DNA of 48,356 nucleotides from Kiritimatiellia bacterium. GTDB lineage: Bacteria; Verrucomicrobiota; Kiritimatiellia; CAIQIC01; Lenti-01. The first letter of the stretch is position 1. Every line of letters starts with the position of its first letter. A program made the position numbers and the translations under genes. Positions 23,813 to 33,229 of the stretch are shown piece after piece. The stretch spans positions 1-48,356 of the forward strand of contig JAQUJC010000016.1 of the NCBI GenBank assembly GCA_028681135.1. Reading direction: 5' to 3'. The notes under the pieces were generated by a model. The model worked only from the letters and a program-made list of their open reading frames with translations. It was not told the DNA's origin and made no database searches.

Positions 23813-26121
23813 AAAAGTTGAATATTGCCATCGTGGGCAATCCCAATTCGGGAAAAACCACCCTGTTTAATCGCCTGACCGGCTCCCGCCAGCAGGTGGG
23901 CAACTGGCCCGGCGTCACGGTCGAACGCATCCAAGGACAGTATGCGTATCGCGACAAAAAAGTGGATGTGACCGATCTGCCGGGCATTTATTCCCTCTCG
24001 GCCTACTCCATCGACGAAAAAATCGCCCGCCAGCATATCCTGGAAGCCAAGCCGGATGTCGTCGTGAATATCATCGATGCGACCAACCTGGAACGAAACC
24101 TGTACCTAACGACGCAACTGCTGGAAATGAAAGTACCGGTCATCGTGACCCTGAACATGATGGATATGGCGAACAAATCTCGGATTCGGATTGAACTGGA
24201 GCGTTTGGCCCGGCATCTGGATTGCCCCGTCATTCCGCTCACCGCCACAAAAGGAGCCGGTATCGAGGAACTGAAAGAGGCCATCTTCCAGGCGAGCGAA
24301 ACGCCCCATATTTCTGCCGCACAGGTAGAATATGATTCGGAACTGGAAAAGGCCATTGGCTCTCTCCAGGAGTCCTGTGAACGCCGAGCGGCTGACAAGA
24401 ACCTCGACGCCCGCTGGCTTGCACTCAAGGTTCTGGAGCAGGATGAACTGGCCGTGGAACTCATTGCGGATATGAATCTGTCGGAGCAGATCGAGAGTGA
24501 AACCAAGAAAGTGGAAAAGCATACGGGGGATGAACTCGACATTGTGGTGGCGGACGGCCGTTATGGATTCATTCACGGGCTGGCCAAGGATGTGGTTCAC
24601 CGCGGCGAAACCCGACAAAACGTATCGGATGCCATTGACAAGGTGATGTTGAACCGCCTGGTCGGCATTCCGATCTTCTTTGCGATCATGTATCTGGTCT
24701 TCGTGATCACCATGAATGTGGGCGGCCCGTTCATTGATTTCTTTGACGGGTTCTGCGGTACGATTTTCGTGGATGGCCTGGGACATGTTCTGAATGCCCT
24801 GCATACACCGGAATGGCTGGTCACGTTGCTGGCCAGCGGCCTGGGCGGCGGCATCCAGACGGTGGCGACCTTCATCCCGCCGATCTTCTTCATCTTCCTG
24901 TGTCTGTCGATTCTGGAAGATTCGGGCTACATGGCGCGGGCCGCCTTCGTGATGGACCGGTTTTTGCGGACCATCGGATTGCCGGGCAAGGCTTTCATCC
25001 CGATGCTGATGGGCTTTGGCTGCAATGTGCCAGCCATCATGGCCACCCGAACGCTGGAAAACAACCGGGACCGAATCCTGACGATCCTGATGAATCCCTT
25101 CATGTCCTGCGGGGCGCGACTGCCGGTCTATGCGCTGTTTGCGGCGGCATTTTTCCCGCAGAATGGCGGGACGCTGCTGTTCGGTCTGTATTTCACCGGC
25201 ATCGTGCTGGCGATTCTGACCGGCCTGCTGTTCAAGCGGACGATCCTGAGCGGAGAGCCCTCCTCCTTTGTGATGGAACTGCCCCCGTATCATCTGCCGA
25301 CGGTCCGGGGCATTCTGTTCCACACCTGGAACCGGGTAAAAACCTTCATTCTCCGCGCCGGCAAAATCATCCTGCCGGTGGTGCTGGTGCTGAATCTGCT
25401 GAACGCCATTGGAACCGATGGGTCGTTCGGGAATGAAGATTCCGAACAGTCTGTACTAAGCGCCGTCAGCAAAAAGGTGGCCGTGGCCTTCTATCCGCTC
25501 GGGATGACCAAAGACAACTGGCCGGGGGCGGTCGGCCTATTCACCGGTCTGTTCGCCAAGGAAGCGGTCGTGGGCACGCTGGACACCCTGTACGCGCAGT
25601 TGGCCGAAAACGAGGCCCCGGCAGATGCCGCAGCAGAGGAAGCGGAAGCCTTCGACTTCTGGGGTGGCATTGCAGAATCCTTCGCCGCCATCCCGGCTGG
25701 ATTCGAAGGCTTCGCGGATGCCCTGAAGGACCCGGTGGGCTTGCAAGCCACGGCAGAAGTAAGCCGCAGCGAAGACGCCGCCGAAGAACTGGAGGTGGAT
25801 TCCGGAACGATCAGCGTGATGGCGAAATACTTTGACGGACAGGTCGGTGCCATCGCCTATCTGCTGTTCATTCTGATCTATGCGCCCTGCGTGGCCGCCA
25901 TTGCGGCCATCTATCGCGAGACCAATCTGAACTGGACGATCTTTTCGGTCGGGTACCTGACCCTGCTGGCCTGGCTGGCCGGCATGTTCTTCTATCAGAT
26001 CGGGACGTTCACCCGTCATCCGGGCAGCTCCGCGATGTGGATCGGGATCGGAGCCGCTCTGGTTATCGCACTGATCACCGGCCTCCGGATTCGGGGACGG
26101 ACGCTGAAGGTGGAAGCCTGA
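23809..26121 (+). CDS. feoB: Ferrous iron transporter FeoB
   Basis: FeoB imports Fe2+ across the inner membrane, driven or gated by a GTPase domain. The 770-residue protein has G1 GNPNSGKTTLFN, DLPGIYSLSAYS (G3), and G4 NMMD in an N-terminal domain of about 170 residues. A helical GDI-like spacer and multiple membrane helices follow, with the Gate motifs GFGCNVPAIMATRTLENNRDR and NPFMSCGARLPVYALF. Residues about 605-680 hold an Ala/Glu-rich soluble insertion between the FTGLFAKEAVVGTL and YLLFILIYAPCVAA segments, as in many FeoB. It is followed by the FeoC-like gene. Confidence 0.97.
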   Translation: MKKLNIAIVGNPNSGKTTLFNRLTGSRQQVGNWPGVTVERIQGQYAYRDKKVDVTDLPGIYSLSAYSIDEKIARQHILEAKPDVVVNIIDATNLERNLYLTTQLLEMKVPVIVTLNMMDMANKSRIRIELERLARHLDCPVIPLTATKGAGIEELKEAIFQASETPHISAAQVEYDSELEKAIGSLQESCERRAADKNLDARWLALKVLEQDELAVELIADMNLSEQIESETKKVEKHTGDELDIVVADGRYGFIHGLAKDVVHRGETRQNVSDAIDKVMLNRLVGIPIFFAIMYLVFVITMNVGGPFIDFFDGFCGTIFVDGLGHVLNALHTPEWLVTLLASGLGGGIQTVATFIPPIFFIFLCLSILEDSGYMARAAFVMDRFLRTIGLPGKAFIPMLMGFGCNVPAIMATRTLENNRDRILTILMNPFMSCGARLPVYALFAAAFFPQNGGTLLFGLYFTGIVLAILTGLLFKRTILSGEPSSFVMELPPYHLPTVRGILFHTWNRVKTFILRAGKIILPVVLVLNLLNAIGTDGSFGNEDSEQSVLSAVSKKVAVAFYPLGMTKDNWPGAVGLFTGLFAKEAVVGTLDTLYAQLAENEAPADAAAEEAEAFDFWGGIAESFAAIPAGFEGFADALKDPVGLQATAEVSRSEDAAEELEVDSGTISVMAKYFDGQVGAIAYLLFILIYAPCVAAIAAIYRETNLNWTIFSVGYLTLLAWLAGMFFYQIGTFTRHPGSSAMWIGIGAALVIALITGLRIRGRTLKVEA

Positions 26122-26200
26122 TTCCCAAAGGCCCCTGTTCCGTCGGCTGCGGCCGACGGGACAGGGTTCCCTTTACTTCACACACAGAAGTGGAAACCCC

Positions 26201-26437
26201 ATGATTCGAGACATCAAACACGTGTTGCGGGAACATTCCCCGCTTTCCCTGAAGGAACTGGCCCAACATTTTTCGGTCAGCCCGGACACCCTTCGCCCCA
26301 TGCTTCAACTGCTGGAGGATAAACAGCAGATTCGATCCATCCGGATCGGCTGCAGCGGGAAATGTGCCGGCTGCGCCTGCATGGACGAAGATCGTGTCCT
26401 GCATTTCGAAACCGTTCCAGAACCAGAAACCATCTAA
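26201..26437 (+). CDS. feoC: FeoC-like winged-helix protein with cysteine cluster
   Basis: FeoC is a small regulator/stabiliser of FeoB. The 78-residue protein begins with a winged-helix pattern (LKELAQHFSVSPDTLRPMLQLLEDKQQIRSI), followed by GCSGKCAGCACMD. The four close cysteines are typical of the iron-sulfur ligand loop seen in FeoC relatives. It follows feoB after 79 bp and precedes the porin gene by 59 bp. The family assignment rests on layout and context. Confidence 0.85.
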   Translation: MIRDIKHVLREHSPLSLKELAQHFSVSPDTLRPMLQLLEDKQQIRSIRIGCSGKCAGCACMDEDRVLHFETVPEPETI

Positions 26438-26496
26438 AAAAAAGAGGGCGTTCCCCTCACCCAACAACCCAACGAAAAAAAAGAAAGAGAAAACCC

Positions 26497-27603
26497 ATGA
26501 AAAAATGGATCATCATGACCACCGCGGTCCTGATCGCAGGAAGCACAGCCTTCGGACAAAACAACGCCAAGGCCCAGTTGTTTGAGGACCTCGAAGAAAA
26601 GACAGATCCGACAGGGATCGAATGGATGCCCGGCGTCACGGTCGGCGTGCTGGTAGAAGCGGAAGCCGGGTACAGCAAGCAGGGCGATGAAGAAATAAGC
26701 GACCTGAGTCTGGCCACCTTTGAGTTGGGTGTGGATGCGGAACTGACAGATGGCATCAGCGGCCATGTCCTGCTGCTCTGGGAAGAAGGCGAAGATGAAG
26801 GCGTTGCCGTGGATGAAGCCTTCATCACCCTCGGCGGCACCAAAGAAATTCCGGTCTATCTGGAAGCCGGACGGCTGTATATTCCCTTCGGTGCCTATAA
26901 CAGCCACTTTATCAGCGATCCATTGACACTGGAACTGGGCGAAACACAGGAAACCGCCGCGATGATTGGCTATGCGCATGACTTTTTTGAAGTCAAGGTC
27001 GGTGCCTTCAACGGCGATCTGGATGATGAAGGGGACGATGACCAGATCCAGGATCTAGTGGCGTCACTGACCCTGACCCCCATGGATGGCGTGGAACTGG
27101 GTACCTACTGGATGTCCGATCTGGGAGAATCCGGCGGGCTGGAAGAAGGCCTGGCGGAAGCATCGGAAGGTACCCCGGCGAACGTCGTGGTCGGCGCGGA
27201 CGGCCAACCCGCTGTCGAGCCGGCCGTGGTCGGCGTGCCCTATAAAAAGGTCGGCGGTGTCGGCGGATATGTCAGCCTATCCATGGGGGCCGTCACCGTG
27301 GATGCAGAATACATCACCGCCCTGGACTCCTTCAACGCCGGGCTGCTCGGTGAAGAAAAACTGACGCCACAGGCCTGGAATCTGGAAGTGGCTTTTGCGA
27401 TCACAGATCCACTGGAACTGGCCCTTCGGTACGAAGGCACAGATGAATTTCCAAACATGCCGGAAGCCCAGTACGGCGTAGTGGCGGCCTACGGCCTAAC
27501 CGACAACGTGTCACTCGCACTGGAATACATGCACGGCACGTTCGAAGACAATGAGGTGGATGACATCGATCTCGTCACCGCCCAAATCGGCCTGGAATTC
27601 TGA
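26497..27603 (+). CDS. LbtU-like outer-membrane porin linked to iron uptake
   Basis: The 368-residue protein starts with a Sec signal peptide (MKKWIIMTTAVLIAGSTAFG) and continues as alternating amphipathic beta strands, ending in an aromatic residue (GLEF) as outer-membrane barrels do. Strand segments such as VYLEAGRLYIPFGAYNSHFISDPLTLELGETQETA match the LbtU family; LbtU is a TonB-independent siderophore receptor in Legionella. The protein is very acidic (Asp and Glu), which suits a cation route. Its position after feoABC suggests it brings iron into the periplasm. ATG 26497 is chosen because the upstream part of the frame lies in the FeoC gene and has no signal. Confidence 0.8.
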   Translation: MKKWIIMTTAVLIAGSTAFGQNNAKAQLFEDLEEKTDPTGIEWMPGVTVGVLVEAEAGYSKQGDEEISDLSLATFELGVDAELTDGISGHVLLLWEEGEDEGVAVDEAFITLGGTKEIPVYLEAGRLYIPFGAYNSHFISDPLTLELGETQETAAMIGYAHDFFEVKVGAFNGDLDDEGDDDQIQDLVASLTLTPMDGVELGTYWMSDLGESGGLEEGLAEASEGTPANVVVGADGQPAVEPAVVGVPYKKVGGVGGYVSLSMGAVTVDAEYITALDSFNAGLLGEEKLTPQAWNLEVAFAITDPLELALRYEGTDEFPNMPEAQYGVVAAYGLTDNVSLALEYMHGTFEDNEVDDIDLVTAQIGLEF

Positions 27604-27622
27604 TCAGAGACAGATACGGGGC

Positions 27623-27648
27623 TCGGGGCAGAATCTTACGTTCCCCGA
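27623..27648. terminator. Bidirectional terminator between porin and FecR/propeller gene
   Basis: TCGGGG and CCCCGA form a 6-bp stem around a 14-bp loop, in the 59-bp gap between two convergent genes. An AT-rich tail follows on the plus strand. Confidence 0.55.
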
Positions 27649-27662
27649 TTTACAGCCCATCC

Positions 27663-30600
27663 CTACCTATATCGGAATACCCGGAAGAAGCCCTTCTGAT
27701 CCAAATGAGGTGGCACATTAGTCAGGATGCAGGACCGCCGGATGCCGCTCGTGACCATCTGGTAGCCGGTTGCCGGGTTTGTGGACCATTCCACGCGGTG
27801 ACGGGCCCCAATTTGCAGCGGCCACTCCAACTGCATCCCTTCCGGGTCTGTATGGATGGCCTGAATATGGAAGGGAGGGACAGCAGCCGGAACCGGAGCA
27901 TCCACCTGAACCTCCCAGCCCACGATGAAACCATCGCGTTCGCCGTTGTTCACTTCCCCGTTCAGATCGCCGCTGGTATGCCCGAGCATCATCAAGCGGT
28001 TGCCGGTGGAAACCAGCGCATAGGGATAGTCATATCCTGTCGTTCCCAGGAAATCCTGGGCCACCAGATGCCCGTTGTGGTCGAAGACATGCAGCACCGC
28101 GTCATAGTCGCCGGCGCCGGCATGATCCGGCCAGTCCCCGTTGGATACCGTGGCCACGGCAATCAGCCCGTTCGCCATCACATGCACCGCACTGACTTCA
28201 TCCCGGTTGGTTGTGCCCCAGGTCCAGGATTGAGCCGATTCCCCGGATATCGGAAAGCGCGTCAGCATGGCATCGCCATTGCCGCGGCCCGCATCGGCCC
28301 AAACGTCTCCGTGGGTGCGGGACCCGAGCAGAACGTCGCCCCGCCGGTCCAGGTCGGCCGCCCCGTTGAAGGCATACTCATTTCCCGCCGTGCCCGCCAG
28401 CCGGGGCTGGTCGGCCCAGCCGTTGGTGGTCATGCGCCGGCAGCACACGTCAACCGTGCCCATCGGGACCTGACCGTCCAGTTCGCCCCCGGCGAAACCG
28501 CCAAGGATCAGCTCGCCATTCAAATCCTCCAGCACCGCCGCCACGTTGTCCGAATTCGTCGAGCTCCAGAAGTTCATCCAGCGCAGGGTCCCCTCCGGTG
28601 AATACATGGCCACAACTCCATCGGATGTTCCGGCAATCTCATGCGAGGGCAAATCGCCGTAGATGCGGCCGGCCACGGCGATGTCTCCATTGCCCATGAC
28701 CACCAGATCGCGGAGTTGATCGTCCCCGGCGCTGCCAATCCAGCGGGACCATTCCAGGATGCCGTTGGTGGTCAGGACCGCCACGAACGCGTCATTGCCG
28801 CCGGCATTCGTCCAGCCATCGAATCCGCCATCAGTCTGGCCGCAGACCGCCAGCCGGCCATCGGACATCAGGGAAATGCCATAGAGATAATCCGTATGTT
28901 CGGCATCGCCGAACAAAAACGAACGCTGCAGTTGTCCGTCGCCATCCAGTTCCGCGACCATGGCATCCGCCTGGGTGCCGGCCGCCCCGTCCATCGGGCC
29001 CCAGGAATAGCCCGCCACCCAGATGCGGTTGCTGTCGAGCAGGTGCGCGTCATAGAACCGGTTGAAGCTGCTGTTGCCGTGCAGCCGAGTCCACACGCGC
29101 TGGAGTTGGACCGTACCGCAACAGGTGCCCGGATGGGATTGCGGATCCGTTGGATCCGTCCAGCATTCCTGCTCCAACGCCAGGCTATATCCATCGCCAT
29201 CCAGATCGGTATCCCCGTCCACGTCCTCCAGGCTGAAGACCGGCAGTTCGGGATCGCCGATCAGCTCGCCCTCCAGCACATCCTCCAGGCCGTCGTCGTC
29301 GGAATCCACGTAATGAATCGTCAGGTTGAGGGTGTCCAACTCCACCGCGCTGCCGGCCGCGTCATCGGCAAAGAACCCGATCTTGCCCTCGATGGGCGTG
29401 GCATGGGTGATATGGAACAGTTTGGATCCATTGCAGGAAAACGATGCTTCGCAGCGGTCGATCGACAACCGATTGCTTGAGCTCGACCCCAATCCGGCAT
29501 CCGTGCCCTGCCGAAGCAGCTCCATCACACCGTTTGTCCAGCCCTCCAGTCGCCAGTTGCCGACGGCATCGATGGTGAGTTCAAACCGATTGGTCGCGCT
29601 TTCCTGGATTCCGAACTGAAGCCCCCAGTTCGTGGTGACCGATGCCGCGCAGTTAAAATCCATATCCACGCCCAGGAATTCCCGGGCCAGCAGGGCCCGG
29701 GACCGTCCGCCGCGGCCCTGCCCTTCAAACTGCAGGCGGCCGTCGGTCAACGCCCAGCGGTCATCATCCAGCCGCCAGCGGGCGCGTTCATCCCATCCAA
29801 AATCAAACACCACGGAACGGGACTGGCGGGTATCGGTGACGCTATCGATGGAATTGGAGGAAAAGACCACCCGGTCACCGGCATACACGGTTTGGGTGAC
29901 AGTCCCCCCCGCTGCATTCGTCGTGAGCCCGTCCACGACCCCCTCCACCATGTGCAGGATTCCCGCCCCGTTGCTGTTCACGTTGATGCTGAATTGCGTG
30001 CCGCGCACGGAAATGGTTGGTGTGGGCGTGCGGACCTTGAACGAGGTTTCACTGATGACTTTTTTATCGCTGGATTGTTTCACCACCGCATTCACCGATC
30101 CAATCCGAAGCAGCAGTTCAACCTCCGTGGCTTTCTCTTCATGAAAAAAAACATCGATCCGGAGCTGGGTCATTTCCTTGATGGTGACAATGCGCCCGCC
30201 GGGCAGGGATATCCGCGCAGTCGAGCGGTATCCGGTCGATATCATCATGTTCGTGCCCAGCGGCGTTCCCGGTTCCGCGTTCTCCCATTCACTGTCTCCA
30301 TCATCGAGATTGAACAGAACCTCGACATCCCCCTCGCAATCCAGCAGCAAGGCATCCATGCCGAGTCCAAACGGTGTCAGTTTTTCGAAGACGTATTCGT
30401 CACTGCTCACATAGGTCCAGGTTTGGGTGTGCTGGATAACCTCCCCTCCCGATTCCTCTGTCCAGACATGCTCATATTCGTTTGTTGTCACCTCCAACCG
30501 CCGGAGCGAAAGCTCGGCGGTCTTCAGGGTTCCGGTCACCATCACGGTTGTGTCGAAGTCCTCCCAGGAGGCCGCGACCATCCCAATTTCGTTCCCCCAC

Positions 30601-31052
30601 TCGCCTACTCCATCCTGAATGCCGATGTACTCGACGCCCAGATACGGCCCCGACCCCCAAATGGTATTGGTTGTATCCCAAGGTGGGTCATACTTGGGAT
30701 AGACCGGAGTCGGCGGCGGATATGGCGGATCGCCGTCCAACTCCCCGTCGTCATGCCCGATTAACGGGCCATAGCTCGGGTTGATGCTGACCACTTTCAG
30801 GCCGCGCAAGGCGTTTCCGTAGCTGATGGTGTAAAAATCCCCTTCGAGCGGAACCTGCTCGGAAGCCACGCCCCCGCCCTCGACGGTGCAGGTCCGGTAC
30901 AGCGTTCCCGTCCCCGTGTAATGGATCGGCGAAATTTCCTGTCCCCACAGGCTGCCGGCCAGCATCCACAAAGCCGCCGCCGACCACAGCCAGCGAACTG
31001 GCAATGCAACGGGCCCCTTTTTTCTCCATCTGGATGGAATGATCCCGACCAC
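27663..31052 (-). CDS. Large secreted FecR/beta-propeller protein
   Basis: This 1129-residue protein starts (GTG 31052) with a signal peptide ending near SLWGQ. An unrecognised N-terminal region follows, then a FecR-like domain (about 279-370: ARISLPGGRIVTIKEMTQL, TPTISVRGTQFSINV). A concanavalin/LamG-like section (about 434-584) comes next. Then comes an Asp-rich calcium-binding stretch (DSDDDGLEDVLEGE, DVDGDTDLDGDGYSLALE). A beta-propeller of SBBP-like repeats (about 647-1044) carries recurring GxxDAxV, AGY and GNDAFVAVL units. The C-terminus (VEWSTNP...GFFRVFRYR) resembles ends of secreted PVC proteins. It could be a surface sensor or adhesin. FecR domains elsewhere are anti-sigma regulators, but no sigma factor or membrane helix is seen, so a structural role is more likely. 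Function unknown. Confidence 0.75.
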   Translation of the reverse strand: MVGIIPSRWRKKGPVALPVRWLWSAAALWMLAGSLWGQEISPIHYTGTGTLYRTCTVEGGGVASEQVPLEGDFYTISYGNALRGLKVVSINPSYGPLIGHDDGELDGDPPYPPPTPVYPKYDPPWDTTNTIWGSGPYLGVEYIGIQDGVGEWGNEIGMVAASWEDFDTTVMVTGTLKTAELSLRRLEVTTNEYEHVWTEESGGEVIQHTQTWTYVSSDEYVFEKLTPFGLGMDALLLDCEGDVEVLFNLDDGDSEWENAEPGTPLGTNMMISTGYRSTARISLPGGRIVTIKEMTQLRIDVFFHEEKATEVELLLRIGSVNAVVKQSSDKKVISETSFKVRTPTPTISVRGTQFSINVNSNGAGILHMVEGVVDGLTTNAAGGTVTQTVYAGDRVVFSSNSIDSVTDTRQSRSVVFDFGWDERARWRLDDDRWALTDGRLQFEGQGRGGRSRALLAREFLGVDMDFNCAASVTTNWGLQFGIQESATNRFELTIDAVGNWRLEGWTNGVMELLRQGTDAGLGSSSSNRLSIDRCEASFSCNGSKLFHITHATPIEGKIGFFADDAAGSAVELDTLNLTIHYVDSDDDGLEDVLEGELIGDPELPVFSLEDVDGDTDLDGDGYSLALEQECWTDPTDPQSHPGTCCGTVQLQRVWTRLHGNSSFNRFYDAHLLDSNRIWVAGYSWGPMDGAAGTQADAMVAELDGDGQLQRSFLFGDAEHTDYLYGISLMSDGRLAVCGQTDGGFDGWTNAGGNDAFVAVLTTNGILEWSRWIGSAGDDQLRDLVVMGNGDIAVAGRIYGDLPSHEIAGTSDGVVAMYSPEGTLRWMNFWSSTNSDNVAAVLEDLNGELILGGFAGGELDGQVPMGTVDVCCRRMTTNGWADQPRLAGTAGNEYAFNGAADLDRRGDVLLGSRTHGDVWADAGRGNGDAMLTRFPISGESAQSWTWGTTNRDEVSAVHVMANGLIAVATVSNGDWPDHAGAGDYDAVLHVFDHNGHLVAQDFLGTTGYDYPYALVSTGNRLMMLGHTSGDLNGEVNNGERDGFIVGWEVQVDAPVPAAVPPFHIQAIHTDPEGMQLEWPLQIGARHRVEWSTNPATGYQMVTSGIRRSCILTNVPPHLDQKGFFRVFRYR

Positions 31053-31159
31053 GGGGCAAGTATGGCGACCATCCTTCCGAAGTTCAAGGTCTTTGGGAAT
31101 ATAATATTTGGAATATTTGGAGATTGAGATTCAGCCCCTCTCCGTGAAACACTTCCCCC

Positions 31160-31696
31160 ATGGCCCCCGCCCCCCCCATCTTCCATCGCTATATTCGCGA
31201 CGAAGAACACTATTCGGACGTCCTTCTGAAAGTTCGGGAGGTGGAATCAACACTGTGGATTGGCACGGCGGATATCAAAGACCTGTTTGTGATGCGCGGC
31301 GAAAAACACTCGCGGCCGTTTCTGGGCGAACTGGCTGATCTGATCACGCGCGGCATCAATGTCCGTCTGATCCATGCCAAGGAGCCCGGCCCCCGCTTCC
31401 GGACCGATTTCGACCGCTACCCGGCGCTTATGGAAGGTCTCGAGCGGGTGTTGTGCCCGCGGGTACACTTCAAGCTGCTGATCTTTGACCTGCGCGAAGC
31501 CTACATCGGCTCCGCGAACCTCACCGGCGCCGGCATCGGGATGAAAAGCGACGGCACCCGTAATTTCGAAGCAGGCGTCTGGACTAACGATCCTGAATTG
31601 GTCGATTCTGCTGCGGCGCACTTCGATTCCGTCTGGATCGGCGACGCCTGCGACACCTGTCGCCGCAAGGCTTATTGCGGCGATGCGGTCCGGTGA
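31160..31696 (+). CDS. PLD-like domain protein with single HxK motif
   Basis: The 178-residue protein has one phospholipase D motif, HFKLLIFDLREAYIGSANLTGAG, with the expected His-x-Lys and GSxN. Members with one motif act as dimers (for example Nuc-like endonucleases). A C-terminal cysteine cluster (CDTCRRKAYCGD) could bind metal. It contains no signal peptide. It stands alone between two unrelated genes. A role in nucleic-acid or lipid phosphodiester cleavage is likely, but the substrate cannot be named. Confidence 0.8.
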   Translation: MAPAPPIFHRYIRDEEHYSDVLLKVREVESTLWIGTADIKDLFVMRGEKHSRPFLGELADLITRGINVRLIHAKEPGPRFRTDFDRYPALMEGLERVLCPRVHFKLLIFDLREAYIGSANLTGAGIGMKSDGTRNFEAGVWTNDPELVDSAAAHFDSVWIGDACDTCRRKAYCGDAVR

Positions 31697-32115
31697 AAAT
31701 ATATTCTTCCCGCACACCACACCGCACAGCCGCCAAAATTTCCACATCACCAAAGCGGACACAGAGTTTTACAGCGCGGCCTAGCCGCAACCAAAGAAGA
31801 TCATATAACCATATAACCACGGATGAACACCGATGGACACGAATGGGAAGGGTTGGGAGAGGAGGGAGAATTTAGCAGGAAAACAGGAAACAACAGGAAA
31901 ACAGGAAAATACCACAGAGGACAAATACGATTTCTGGAGGGACAACCTGTTCGCTATGGCAGAGCCTCTGTGCGGTTCGGGATAGGAAGTGAAGAGGCCA
32001 CAGAAGAAGCTACGGATTTCGCGGAAGGAAAACCAATCTGGAAATCAGGAAATTTGAATTTCCGGTCTGGATGGGTATATTGACGTATCAATCACTGAAC
32101 ACAGGAGAAGAAGAC
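31697..32115. other. 420-bp spacer with purine-rich repeats and tpx promoter
   Basis: No gene is supported. The region has CCATATAACCA units, ACCGATGGACACGAATGGG filler and a GGAAAACAGGAAA tandem stretch (about 31877-31909). Its last 70 bp hold the tpx promoter and dyad. Confidence 0.55.
32048..32081 (+). promoter_or_regulatory. tpx promoter with overlapping dyad
   Basis: TTGAAT (32054-32059) and TATATT (32076-32081) are spaced 16 bp. GGAAATT-TG-AATTTCC (32048-32063), a perfect 7+7 dyad, overlaps the -35 box. This is the place for an activator or repressor, perhaps peroxide-responsive given the gene. Confidence 0.5.
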
Positions 32116-32616
32116 ATGGCTACAATTACATTTCACGGCGACCCCATCCAGACATCGGGCGAGCTGCCGGCCCCAGGCCGTCCGGCACCGGACTTCACGT
32201 TGACGACACCTGACTTGGCGGATGTATCGCTGAAGGATTATGCCGGGAAGAAAAAGATTCTGAGCATCGTGCCCAGTTTGGATACTGGGGTTTGCGCGAC
32301 CTCCGCGAAGACGTTCAACGAAGCCATCTCGAAGTTGGACGATGTGGTGGTGTTGAACATTTCCGCCGACCTGCCTTTTGCGGCGGGACGTTTTTGTGAG
32401 AGCAACGAGTTGAAGAACATCGTGGCGCTTTCCACGTTTCGTTCGCCGGACTTTGCCCAGGCCTACGGGGTCAAGATTGTGGATGGTCCGCTGGCTGGTT
32501 TGACGGCGCGGGCGATCATCGTTCTAGATGATCAGAACCGCGTGGTGTATCGCGAACAGGTCCCAGAGATCGGCCAGGAGCCGGACTATGCTGCGGCGCT
32601 GGCTGCGGTAAAATAG
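32116..32616 (+). CDS. tpx: Thiol peroxidase (atypical 2-Cys peroxiredoxin)
   Basis: Tpx reduces hydrogen and lipid hydroperoxides. The 166-residue protein has [12 protein letters not shown], the peroxidatic Cys in [16 protein letters not shown], and the resolving Cys in [11 protein letters not shown], with [15 protein letters not shown] near the end. Both cysteines are at the normal family positions. ATG 32116 is preceded by AGGAGAAGAAGAC, a strong ribosome site; an upstream in-frame ATG at 32071 lies in the promoter. Confidence 0.95.
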   Translation: MATITFHGDPIQTSGELPAPGRPAPDFTLTTPDLADVSLKDYAGKKKILSIVPSLDTGVCATSAKTFNEAISKLDDVVVLNISADLPFAAGRFCESNELKNIVALSTFRSPDFAQAYGVKIVDGPLAGLTARAIIVLDDQNRVVYREQVPEIGQEPDYAAALAAVK

Positions 32617-32648
32617 ACCGACGGCCTGACCCCCATGCGTAGCGACGG

Positions 32649-32686
32649 GCGTGGCCTGGACTAGTCAGGCCAGGCTCCGGCCACGC
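32649..32686. terminator. Hairpin between tpx and the nitroreductase operon
   Basis: GCGTGGCC (32649-32656) pairs with GGCCACGC (32679-32686), and GGCCTG with CAGGCC inside. It could end transcription from both sides. No strong T-run is present. Confidence 0.55.
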
Positions 32687-33229
32687 TCAACAGTAGCGCC
32701 GAACCGTGTCGAGGGGGCGGCGAATTTTCGGGCGGAGGGTGGGATCGACCGGATAGCCCAGGCAGAGAAGGACGTCCACCTTGCAGCCACGGGGAATCGT
32801 CAACTGGCGCTTGACAGCGCGCTCATCGAACCATCCCAGCCAGCAACTCCCGAGGCCTTCATCGGTCGCTTGCAACAGGAGATGTTGGCAAGCAATGCCC
32901 ACATCGATCAAACTGTACTGAACGCCGCGGAACTGGGCCCCGATACGGGCGGCAAGCTTCATTTTCTCGGTCACGACGGCCACCACCGCGGAGGCATCGG
33001 CAGCAAACTTATTCATCCCATAGGGGGGGCGGGTGCAGGCGGCGAGAGCCAGCTCGCGCACCTGCTGGGGATCATCCACCACCACGAAAGACCACGGCTG
33101 AGAGTTGCAGGCCGAGGGGGCCAGGCGGGCCGCCTCCAGGCAGCGCTCCAGACTATCGCGCGGGATGCGCTGCTCCGGCTTGTAGTGGCGCACACTTTGG
33201 CGGGTCGTAACTAAGTCCATAAACGTCAT
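32687..33229 (-). CDS. Nitroreductase family protein
   Basis: A 180-residue FMN-dependent oxidoreductase of the small nitroreductase group: TTRQSVRHYKPEQRIP at the FMN site, RLAPSACNSQPWSFVVVDD, an SLIDVGIACQHLLLQATDEGLGSCWLGWF helix and KVDVLLCLGYP. The physiological electron acceptor is unknown. ATG 33229 has GGAGG upstream and overlaps the stop of the preceding gene (ATGA). It is the last gene of a ptsP-led operon. Confidence 0.88.
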   Translation of the reverse strand: MTFMDLVTTRQSVRHYKPEQRIPRDSLERCLEAARLAPSACNSQPWSFVVVDDPQQVRELALAACTRPPYGMNKFAADASAVVAVVTEKMKLAARIGAQFRGVQYSLIDVGIACQHLLLQATDEGLGSCWLGWFDERAVKRQLTIPRGCKVDVLLCLGYPVDPTLRPKIRRPLDTVRRYC

